Shown piece by piece: positions 1 to 7,161 of a DNA stretch of 64,000 nucleotides. This DNA is from Myxococcales bacterium. Its GTDB lineage: Bacteria; Myxococcota_A; Polyangia; Polyangiales; Polyangiaceae. Under the pieces are notes generated by a model, which did not search any database, was not told where the DNA came from, and saw only the letters and a program-made list of their open reading frames with translations. The stretch's first letter is position 1. Each line of letters starts with the position of its first letter. The DNA lies in the NCBI GenBank assembly GCA_025359105.1, contig JANYHK010000081.1, positions 1 to 64,000 of the forward strand, written 5' to 3'. The position numbers were made by a program, and so were the translations under genes.

Positions 1-1149
1 ACGGACGTCGGCCAGGTCCGCGAGCACAACGAGGACAACTTCCTCGTCGCCGATCTCACCCGTCGCCAGCGCGGCCTCCTCGAGGCCAATCGCACGACCA
101 CGATAGGCCACCACGGCGCCCTCTTCGCCGTGTGCGATGGCATGGGCGGCGCCGCGGCAGGTGAGGTCGCGAGCCAGCTGGCCGTCGACATCCTCTTCGA
201 GCGCATGACCGATTCGCTGGACGAGAACACCCCGATGGGGCGCGACGAGATCGCCCGCCGCCTGGTTCGGGCCGTCGAGTCCGCCGGCCTGCGAATCTTC
301 CAGGAAGCCAAGGTCGACCGCACGCGCCGCGGCATGGGGACGACGGTGACCGCCGCGGCGCTCGTCGACGATCACCTCTTTCTCGCCCAGGTCGGCGACT
401 CGCGCGGCTACATCCTCCGCGAGGGGACCCTCGTGCAGGTCACGCGCGACCAGTCGCTCGTGAACCAGCTCATCGAGGCCGGCCAGCTGACCGAGGAAGA
501 GGCCGAGACCTTCGAGCACAACAACATCATCCTGCAAGCGCTCGGCACGAGCGACACGGTGCAGGTCGATCTCACGTTCGTCGAGCTCCGCCGCGGCGAC
601 ATCCTGCTCCTCTGCTCGGACGGTCTGTCGGGCATGGTCCGCTTCGACGACATCCGCGAGATCCTGAAGACCGGCCCCGAGCCGATCGACGTGTGCAAGG
701 CTCTCACCGAGCGCGCGAACCAGGCTGGCGGGCACGACAACATCACCGTCATCGTCGCGGTGTTCGACGGTGAGCGCTTGCAGCCCCTCGAGCCGGGGGC
801 GACGCCGCTCAAGTACCGCAAGTACTCGCTCCCCGAAGAGAGCCAGTCCGAGCTCACCGAGCCGAGTCGCCGCCAGAGCCTGCGCGACATCGCGCCGAGC
901 GGCAGCGGCATGCCGGCCAACCTGTACGCGGCGCCGTCGGGCGGCGCGAGCGGCGGCGGCGACGCGAGCGGTCCGCAGCTGCCCCCCAGCTCCGGCGCTC
1001 CCGGGTGGCACGAGCGCGGCGGGGCCGCACTCTACCCCGAAGAGCGCATCGACATCCCGGGGACCCACGTGCCGGGCTGGGTCGTGGGGATCCTCGTCGT
1101 CAGCGTCGTCGCGCTGCTGTGCGGGACGGCGTTTCTGCTCCTTCGCTGA
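1..1149 (+). CDS. PP2C-family Ser/Thr protein phosphatase, membrane-anchored (5' truncated)
   Basis: The frame is open from base 1, so the N-terminus lies outside the window; 382 residues are visible. PP2C metal-binding and core motifs are in order: VREHNEDN near residue 7, CDGMGG near 45, GTTVTAA near 115, LLLCSDGLSG near 203 and GGHDNITVIV near 244. These belong to the Stp1/PrpC-type metal-dependent phosphatases that reverse Ser/Thr phosphorylation. A Ser/Gly/Pro-rich linker leads to a single C-terminal membrane helix (about residues 360-381), so the catalytic domain should be cytoplasmic and membrane-tethered. It is convergent with the TPR lipoprotein gene, 18 bases away. It may counteract the Hanks-type kinases in the window; that pairing is inference. 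Confidence 0.95.
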   Translation, partial: TDVGQVREHNEDNFLVADLTRRQRGLLEANRTTTIGHHGALFAVCDGMGGAAAGEVASQLAVDILFERMTDSLDENTPMGRDEIARRLVRAVESAGLRIFQEAKVDRTRRGMGTTVTAAALVDDHLFLAQVGDSRGYILREGTLVQVTRDQSLVNQLIEAGQLTEEEAETFEHNNIILQALGTSDTVQVDLTFVELRRGDILLLCSDGLSGMVRFDDIREILKTGPEPIDVCKALTERANQAGGHDNITVIVAVFDGERLQPLEPGATPLKYRKYSLPEESQSELTEPSRRQSLRDIAPSGSGMPANLYAAPSGGASGGGDASGPQLPPSSGAPGWHERGGAALYPEERIDIPGTHVPGWVVGILVVSVVALLCGTAFLLLR

Positions 1150-1167
1150 GCGCTTCGTCCGCCGCAG

Positions 1168-2046
1168 TCAACCGCAGCGCGCGACGACGATCGCCGCCAC
1201 CGGATCGGTTCGGTCGACGAGCAGCGCCTCGCGGGCGGCCTGACGCGCCGATGCGCAGTCGCCTCGCCCCGCCCGCGCGACGCCGATGAATCCCCACGCC
1301 GCCCCCTGCCGCGCGTGATCGGGATCGGCGGTGAGCGGCGCGAGCACGGCTTCGGCGTCCTCGAACGCGCCGCGGCGAAGCATCTGGCGCGCCACGAGCA
1401 GCACCAGCTCGGCACGATCGCCCAGCTTCTCTCGCGCGCGACCCAGCGCGTCGTCCGCCTCCCCTTCCCGTCCGAGGCGCAGGAGCGACTCGACGAGGCC
1501 CGTCCATGAGCTCGCGTCCGACGCGTCGATCTCGGTGAGGCGGAGGAACTGCTCGCGCGCGTCGTCGAAGGCGCCGCGCTGGTAGAGCCGCCGCCCGAGG
1601 TTCGCGCGCGCGGCCGCGAAGCCGGGGTCCACCTTGAACGCCATGCGGTAGTGCTCCTCCGCGTCCTTGCCGAGATCGCGCTGGTCGAACAGGAGGCCGA
1701 GCGCGTGGTGGGGCGCAGGCAGGTCGGGGTTGAGATCGCGCGCCTTCTTGAAGTGCGCGTACGCGAGGTCGAGGTTGCCGCGGCGGAGCTCGACCAGGCC
1801 AAGGTTCACGTACGCTTCGACGAAGCGCGGGCTGTACTCGATGGCGAGCGCGAGCCGCGCACCCGCGGTCGCGAGATCTCCCGAGGCGAGCGCGAGGGCG
1901 CCGTCGCGATTGAGCTGCGCGGCGCGAGGCGGCAGCGGCGCGCTCGTGGAGCAGGCGGCGGCGCCGAACGCGAATACGAGGGCGGCGGCGAGGGCGGCGG
2001 CGACGGCGGGCAGCCGGGCGACGGGGACGAACCGAGGGCGGACCAT
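1168..2046 (-). CDS. TPR-repeat lipoprotein
   Basis: 292 residues from the ATG at 2046, chosen because a signal peptide with lipobox (GAAAC) follows at once; a longer reading would run into non-coding DNA. The mature part is tandem tetratricopeptide repeats from about residue 45 to 260, with typical units such as AYVNLGLVELRRGNLDLAYA. TPRs are protein-protein scaffolds. The lipobox places it at the periplasmic face of the inner or outer membrane. Partners cannot be deduced. The upstream gene is divergent, 59 bases away. Confidence 0.88.
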   Translation of the reverse strand: MVRPRFVPVARLPAVAAALAAALVFAFGAAACSTSAPLPPRAAQLNRDGALALASGDLATAGARLALAIEYSPRFVEAYVNLGLVELRRGNLDLAYAHFKKARDLNPDLPAPHHALGLLFDQRDLGKDAEEHYRMAFKVDPGFAAARANLGRRLYQRGAFDDAREQFLRLTEIDASDASSWTGLVESLLRLGREGEADDALGRAREKLGDRAELVLLVARQMLRRGAFEDAEAVLAPLTADPDHARQGAAWGFIGVARAGRGDCASARQAAREALLVDRTDPVAAIVVARCG

Positions 2047-2105
2047 GCGCCCCCATCGGCACCGGCGCCGCCAGGTTGCGCGGAAAGTGCTAAGGTGCCG
2101 CCACG

Positions 2106-2393
2106 ATGGCCGACGAAGCGCAAGACCCACGCAAGATCCCGTACTTGCGGGCGAGCGTAGGAGACTTGTTCCGCGCGCGCACGGTGCCAAGCTGCGACGC
2201 GTGTGGCGAGGAGCTGCCCGTCGAGCCGAGCGGCTCCGACGACGAAGGCTTCCAGATCCGCGGCAAGGGTACCTACGTGAGCAGCCGCGGCGCGGCGGTC
2301 CAGTACGAGGACGTCCCCCTCTGCCCCTCCTGCGGCTCGGCGATCGCCCTCACCGCGCTCCGTCAGTGGGACATCGAAGACGAAGAAGGCTGA
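2106..2393 (+). CDS. small zinc-ribbon protein, function unknown
   Basis: 95 residues. Two CxxC knuckles (CDACG near residue 30, CPSCG near 74) are spaced as in a zinc ribbon, and the C-terminus is acidic. No signal peptide or membrane segment, so probably cytoplasmic. No enzymatic domain is recognised. The start is the first ATG after the divergent TPR lipoprotein gene. It is convergent with the alpha-helical repeat protein downstream. Confidence 0.8.
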   Translation: MADEAQDPRKIPYLRASVGDLFRARTVPSCDACGEELPVEPSGSDDEGFQIRGKGTYVSSRGAAVQYEDVPLCPSCGSAIALTALRQWDIEDEEG

Positions 2394-2433
2394 GCAGGAC
2401 GATCAGAACCGCGCGCGTCGTCTCGCGCTCGCG

Positions 2434-3225
2434 TCACTGGACGCTCGGATCGTCCTCTTCGAACTGGCCAGGGGGCCGGCGCTCGAGGTGCTCGAGGCAC
2501 AGCGCGCGGACCGCCGGCGAGACGTGGGTCGCCTCGGCGACGAGGCGCAGCTCCTGGCGCATCAGCAGGCCGGCGATGGGGCCCGCGATCTCGACGGGCG
2601 TGTCGGGGTTCAAGATGATCGTGAGCCTTATGCGCGAACGATGGATCCACCGCCCGCTGCGCGAGATCTCGGTCAGCACGTCGGGGCGGCACGGGCGCTT
2701 CGACGCGAGGCGGATCACGTCGTCCTCGGTGACGCGCGGATTGCGGAGGAGCTGACGGATCACCTCCGGGTGCGGATCGAGCAGCAGGCGCGCGAGAGAA
2801 TCGCGGTCCTGGCGGCGAGCCAGGCTCTTTCGCTCCCCGAGCGTAAGCGTGCGCCCGCGGCCGTAGTCGGGGACGCGATCGTCGTTCGGGTTTGCGGGGA
2901 GCACGGTGGCGCGCGGCGACGCGACGAGGGGATGCCGGACGAGGCGCTCGAGCGACAGGAGCGACTCGCCGGCGGCCTCCTCACGGAGGCGCTGCATGAT
3001 TTCGACCGAGCTGGGAGAGTTCAGAGCGTCGACGAGCGACACGAGCACCTCCCGCGCCGGCTCCTCGGCCTGCTCGGCGGCATGGCACACGCGGTCGAGC
3101 GCACGCGCCAGCTCGGCGAGCGGGATGTCCGCGAGCTGCGTGCGCCAGTAGGCCACGCGCAGCGGCGCATCGCACATGCTCCGGGTCGTCCGAACCAGAC
3201 CGTCCGCGCGCTCCCTCACGTCCAC
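2434..3225 (-). CDS. alpha-helical repeat (HEAT-like) protein, function unknown
   Basis: 263 residues, no signal peptide. The sequence is a run of short amphipathic helices with repeated patterns such as LARLLLDPHPEVIRQLLRNP and ERLVRHPLVASP, each pairing a Leu-rich helix with an H/N-P turn, as in HEAT or DUF2336-like solenoids. This suggests a cytoplasmic binding protein. I do not recognise a specific family. The reading frame shows consistent GC3 bias and ends before the convergent zinc-ribbon gene. Confidence 0.8.
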   Translation of the reverse strand: MDVRERADGLVRTTRSMCDAPLRVAYWRTQLADIPLAELARALDRVCHAAEQAEEPAREVLVSLVDALNSPSSVEIMQRLREEAAGESLLSLERLVRHPLVASPRATVLPANPNDDRVPDYGRGRTLTLGERKSLARRQDRDSLARLLLDPHPEVIRQLLRNPRVTEDDVIRLASKRPCRPDVLTEISRSGRWIHRSRIRLTIILNPDTPVEIAGPIAGLLMRQELRLVAEATHVSPAVRALCLEHLERRPPGQFEEDDPSVQ

Positions 3226-3307
3226 CTCTAGAATTTAGTCCATCACGGGCGCCTGCGTCAGGACGAAGAGGGGCTGTCGTCCGGCAAAGTCGGGGTACCA
3301 TCGAGAC

Positions 3308-4951
3308 GTGAACCCGAACGGTCCGCCGCGCCCGGGCTATGGCCCGCAGTACCCGCAAGGGCCCCAGGGCTACGGGCCGCCGGGCCAACAAGCCCAGCAA
3401 GCGCCGCAGGGCCACGGCCAGCAACCGCCGCAGGGCTACGGTCAGCAACCGCCGCAAGGCTACGGACCGCCGCCTCAGCAGGGCTACGGTCAGCAACCGC
3501 CGCAAGGCTACGGACCGCCGCCTCAGCAGTACCCGCAGCAGCAGCCGCCCCAGCAGCAGCCGCAGCAGGCCCAGCCGCAGCAGCGGCCTCCTGCCGGTGT
3601 CGGCGCAGCGTCGAAGCCGCTCGCCCGCCTTCCGCTTCAGATCGGCACCACGAGCACGTGGAGCGCCGCGCGCGCGGCGGTCGCGCTCTTCCCTGGTCTC
3701 GCCCTCATGCTCTGCGGCGTGGTTACGGCCCTCGTCAGCGACGCGAAGGACGACGACGCCATCTCGCTCACGGCGACGCTCTGGCCGCTCACGTTCGTCC
3801 TCGGACCGTTACTCCTCGTGTACGGCGTGTTCCACCTCTACGGAGCCCTCAAGAACCGCGCGAGTGACGTGCTGCTGCACACCGAGGGATTGGTCGTCGA
3901 CGGCGGGCGCCTGCACGGCACGCGCATCGCCTGGGGAGAGCTGACGCATCCGTTCGCGCACGTCGAGGAGACGGAGTCGACCCGCCTCGTGATGTGGAAG
4001 ATGCTCGTCTTCACGCTGTGGCTCGTCGCCGTCGTCGCGTCGCGCGGCAATTTTCGCGGCTCGATGTCGCCCGTTCAGCGCGTGCGCGTCTGGCGGCTCT
4101 GGGTCGTTCGCGGCGGGCGCCCGGAGATCGTCGCGCAGACCGATCGCGAGATCGAAGCCGACTCGATGCACGCCGCCGCCGCCAGCATCGAGGCGGTCGT
4201 GAGCGGGCGGAAGTACGTCGAGGAAGCACCGCAGGTCGCTACGCAGATCACGGCGTGCCCACAGTGCGGCGCGCCGGCGGTCCCCGACGACGCGGACCAG
4301 GTCTCCTGCGTCTACTGCCGCGCCTGGGTCCCGCTCCCGCCGCAGGTGCGCGGCCAGGCGGCGGCGAGCAAGGCGATGCAGTCGAGCCGCGCGGTCCACC
4401 AGAACATGATCCGCAAGCTCGTCGAGCAGCCGCGCGCCGGCCGCTCGAACGGGTGGCTGTTCGTCTTCACCCTCCTCATGTTCGGCGCGTGGCCGCTGGG
4501 GTGGGGTCTCGTCGCGGAGCACGCGCTCGCCGACGGCTTCCAGGCCCAGGACATAGGCTTTCTCCTCCTCCCGTTCGCCGCGGTCCTCGGCGCGTTCTTC
4601 CTCGCGCGCGCGCGCCTGGCCGATCGCGGCGCGCTCCAGATGCTGACGCTCGGCTTCGGCGCGCTCGCGCCGCGTCGAGAGGGCGAGCCGTCGCGCTGCC
4701 GCAGGTGTCAGGGCCCGCTCCCTGACGCCGGCCTCGGCGGCGTCGCGCAGTGCCGCTATTGCGCCGCGGACAACATCGTCGGGCTGGATCTCCGCCCCAG
4801 CGTCGACCAGGCGCGCGCCGAGCAGGTCACGTTCGACGAAGCCCTCCGCAAGCGGTCGAGCGAGAAGACGCTATGGGCCGCGCTCAGCATCGTCGCCATC
4901 CTCGCCCTGCTCGGCTGGGCGGGCGGCGTCGTGGCCTACGTTCTCCTGTAA
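3308..4951 (+). CDS. membrane protein with prion-like Q/G/Y/P-rich N-terminus and two zinc ribbons
   Basis: 547 residues. Residues 1-100 are a low-complexity region of Gln, Pro, Gly and Tyr (repeated QGYG and PPPQQ), including two identical 16-residue units. Two hydrophobic segments follow (about 120-180), a PH-like soluble stretch, a zinc ribbon (CPQCG...CVYC, about 318-337), two more membrane helices (about 385-435), a second ribbon (CRRCQ...CRYC, about 464-485) and a C-terminal membrane helix. The family is unknown to me. GTG at 3308 is the annotated start. The zinc ribbons suggest a role in binding nucleic acid or protein at the inner membrane. It is convergent with the kinase gene 20 bases downstream. 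Confidence 0.85.
   Translation: MNPNGPPRPGYGPQYPQGPQGYGPPGQQAQQAPQGHGQQPPQGYGQQPPQGYGPPPQQGYGQQPPQGYGPPPQQYPQQQPPQQQPQQAQPQQRPPAGVGAASKPLARLPLQIGTTSTWSAARAAVALFPGLALMLCGVVTALVSDAKDDDAISLTATLWPLTFVLGPLLLVYGVFHLYGALKNRASDVLLHTEGLVVDGGRLHGTRIAWGELTHPFAHVEETESTRLVMWKMLVFTLWLVAVVASRGNFRGSMSPVQRVRVWRLWVVRGGRPEIVAQTDREIEADSMHAAAASIEAVVSGRKYVEEAPQVATQITACPQCGAPAVPDDADQVSCVYCRAWVPLPPQVRGQAAASKAMQSSRAVHQNMIRKLVEQPRAGRSNGWLFVFTLLMFGAWPLGWGLVAEHALADGFQAQDIGFLLLPFAAVLGAFFLARARLADRGALQMLTLGFGALAPRREGEPSRCRRCQGPLPDAGLGGVAQCRYCAADNIVGLDLRPSVDQARAEQVTFDEALRKRSSEKTLWAALSIVAILALLGWAGGVVAYVLL
3433..3528 (+). repeat. perfect 48-bp tandem duplication
   Basis: Bases 3433-3480 and 3481-3528 are identical. Each copy encodes the same 16 residues (GYG-QQPPQ-GYG-PPPQQ) of the low-complexity domain. 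The unit is a multiple of three, so copy-number change would lengthen the domain without a frameshift. Confidence 0.95.
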
Positions 4952-4971
4952 AAGCCGCGCGCCGGCAGAGC

Positions 4972-6537
4972 TCAGAAGCCCGTATCGTACGGCTTCGAAC
5001 CGGCCGAGCCCTTCGGGGCCGGCGGTTTGGCAGCCCCACCGCTGGAAGCGTTCGCGCCGCCGCCGTTGGGGACCGGCACCGCGTGCTGCGGCGGAGGCCT
5101 CGGTGTGGCTCCTCCTCCACCGGCCACGACGACCGGAGGCGGCGTCGGCGCCGACGCGCTTGGCGTCGCGCCCGTGCCCGGCGCGGTCGCGACGACCGGC
5201 GGCGGAGCGGGGACCGGCGGAACGTCGACTGGAGGAGGCGGGGTAGCCGTCGTCGCCACCGTGGCCGTCGCCGTCCCGGTCCCCGCCGTGGCGGGCGCCT
5301 TCTTCCCCTTCATCATCATCACACCGCCGACGCCGACGGCGACGACGAGCGCAGCCCCGGCGATCGCGAGCACGACCCCTGCGCCCGATTTCTTGGGAAT
5401 GCCGGCGACGCCGCCGTTGTACGTCTTGGCGAGCGGCGCCCCCGTCGTGTTGCCCGGCATGCCCTGGGCGACCGGTGCCTGCCCCGGGTACGGCGTCTGC
5501 TGCATCGGCCCGGCCATCGGCGCGCCCTGCTGCACCGGATTCGGCGTGGCGAGCATCGCGGTTTGGTGCGGGTTGGGCGTGTTCGCCATCGCGTTCGGCG
5601 TCGTCGGCAGGTTCGGCGACAGGTTCGGCGCGTTCGGCATGAGCGCGGTGCCGCCGATCTGGTTGCGATCCATGACGTCGGTGACCGTCGACTGCCCGAG
5701 CGTCATCGCCAGCGCGTCGGCGAACTCCTTGGCCGACTGGTAACGCTTGGCTGTGTCGCGATCCGCTGCGCGCAGCCACCACCGGTCGAACTGCGGCGGT
5801 ACCGGCCCGAGCTGCGACGGCGTCGGAATCGGAGCGACGATGATCTTCACGAGCAGATCGCCGAGCGCCTCGCTCTCGAACGGGAGCCTCCCGGTCACCA
5901 TCTGGAAGACGATGACGGCGAGCGACCAGAGATCGCTCCGCCAATCGACGCCCTTGGTGCCCTGCGCCTGCTCCGGGCTCATGTAGTAGGGCGTCCCGAG
6001 CATCGCGCCGGTCTTGGTGTTGTTGCCGGTGTCGAGCCCGGTCGAGTTCTTCTTCGCGATACCGAAGTCGAGCACCTTCACGATCTCGCGATCGTCGTCA
6101 CGGACGAGGAAGATGTTGTCGGGCTTCAGGTCTCGGTGGACGATGCCGGCCTGGTGCGCCTTCGTGAGAGCGCGCGCGACTTGCTGGATGATCGCGTTGA
6201 TCTCAGGGGCCGGAAGCGTGCGGAGCTTCGTCAGCCGCTTGCCGAGGTCCTCGCCCTCGAGCAGCTCCATCGCGATGTACGGGGTGTTCTCCCAGACGCC
6301 GTGGTCGAGGATCTGAACGACGTGCGGGCTGCGGAGCTGCGCGGCCGCCTTCGCCTCGCGCTCGAACCTGGCCTGGGCCTCGGCGAGCCCGGCGAACTCC
6401 CCTTCGATGAATTTCACCGCGCAGGGAATGTCGAGGCCGAGGTGGGTCGCCTGCCATACGGACCCCATGCCGCCCCGACCAATGAGGCGATTCAAACGGA
6501 AGCGACCCGCGACAACGAGATTCTCGACCAGCAGCAT
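4972..6537 (-). CDS. membrane-anchored Hanks-type Ser/Thr protein kinase
   Basis: 521 residues. The catalytic domain occupies about residues 10-275: glycine loop IGRGGMGSVW, the invariant Lys in AVKFI, catalytic loop HRDLKPDN, DFGIA, activation segment GTPYYMSPEQ. All key residues are present, so it should be active. A Pro/Asn/Gln-rich linker is followed by one membrane helix (about 383-405) and an extracytoplasmic Pro/Ala/Thr-rich tail without a recognisable sensor domain. This is the typical layout of myxobacterial transmembrane kinases. The ATG at 6537 faces clpS across a 279-base divergent intergenic region. Confidence 0.95.
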   Translation of the reverse strand: MLLVENLVVAGRFRLNRLIGRGGMGSVWQATHLGLDIPCAVKFIEGEFAGLAEAQARFEREAKAAAQLRSPHVVQILDHGVWENTPYIAMELLEGEDLGKRLTKLRTLPAPEINAIIQQVARALTKAHQAGIVHRDLKPDNIFLVRDDDREIVKVLDFGIAKKNSTGLDTGNNTKTGAMLGTPYYMSPEQAQGTKGVDWRSDLWSLAVIVFQMVTGRLPFESEALGDLLVKIIVAPIPTPSQLGPVPPQFDRWWLRAADRDTAKRYQSAKEFADALAMTLGQSTVTDVMDRNQIGGTALMPNAPNLSPNLPTTPNAMANTPNPHQTAMLATPNPVQQGAPMAGPMQQTPYPGQAPVAQGMPGNTTGAPLAKTYNGGVAGIPKKSGAGVVLAIAGAALVVAVGVGGVMMMKGKKAPATAGTGTATATVATTATPPPPVDVPPVPAPPPVVATAPGTGATPSASAPTPPPVVVAGGGGATPRPPPQHAVPVPNGGGANASSGGAAKPPAPKGSAGSKPYDTGF

Positions 6538-6816
6538 GGTTGGGCTTCCCCCAGTATTCAGACTACCTCAAGGCGGCGACGTGCATCGAACGGATCGGCA
6601 CATCGCGAATCCATATTAAGATGAGTACGGAGAAGAGTCGCAAAAGAGGGTATTTTTCTGACAGAGGCGTTCGGCTGCCGTACGTCCATCCACCCCGCAT
6701 CCACCCCGCCTCCATTCACCCCCCGTGCAGGGATTTCACATACCCTCTTCCTGCACGCTGCCCTGCACTTCCCGGGCGCATCCTGCTTCTCTTGCCGCTC
6801 GCGCGCTTCCTGCATC
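6538..6816. promoter_or_regulatory. divergent intergenic region, kinase / clpS
   Basis: 279 bases with no convincing ORF. It is markedly more AT-rich between about 6600 and 6665 than its surroundings. It has a short direct repeat of CATCCACCCCGC near 6685-6710. It must carry the promoters of both the kinase (leftward) and clpS-clpA (rightward). I could not assign a -35/-10 pair confidently. Confidence 0.4.
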
Positions 6817-7161
6817 ATGCCCAGCAAACCCCCTGCCAAACCGCCCACGCCTCCGCAGGCCCCGGGCGAGGACGATGACGTCGTCGTCGAGGAGCGCCAA
6901 AAGACAAGCGTTCCAAAGCGATGGCGCGTCGTATTCCACAACGACGACTACACGACGATGGAATACGTCATCCTCGTGCTCGTGCAGTTCTTTCACAAAA
7001 GCGAGGCAGAGGCCTTCCACTTGATGCTTACAGTGCACAAGAAGGGCAGTGCCTCTGTGGGCCTGTATCCTCGGGATGTCGCCGAGACCAAGGTCGACCT
7101 CGTCTCGCAACACGCACGTGAGCACGGTCAGCCGTTGCTCGTTACAGCAGAGCCAGAGTGA
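6817..7161 (+). CDS. clpS: ATP-dependent Clp protease adaptor ClpS
   Basis: 114 residues. The ClpS core runs from about residue 35 to 110, with the conserved VVFHNDDYTTMEYVI substrate-binding segment and the VHKKGSA...G motif. ClpS delivers N-degron substrates to the ClpA unfoldase for ClpAP degradation. The N-terminal 30 residues are Pro- and acid-rich and probably disordered, as expected for the ClpS extension that enters the ClpA pore. Its stop codon overlaps the clpA start by four bases (GTGA), so the two are translationally coupled. Confidence 0.97.
   Translation: MPSKPPAKPPTPPQAPGEDDDVVVEERQKTSVPKRWRVVFHNDDYTTMEYVILVLVQFFHKSEAEAFHLMLTVHKKGSASVGLYPRDVAETKVDLVSQHAREHGQPLLVTAEPE

Noticed and set aside
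6476-6495. Further copy of the AT-rich 14-mer in the kinase gene
   Set aside because: Only 11 of 14 positions fit, and the codons encode a conserved kinase segment; likewise 13930-13943 and 31172-31185 at 11 of 14.
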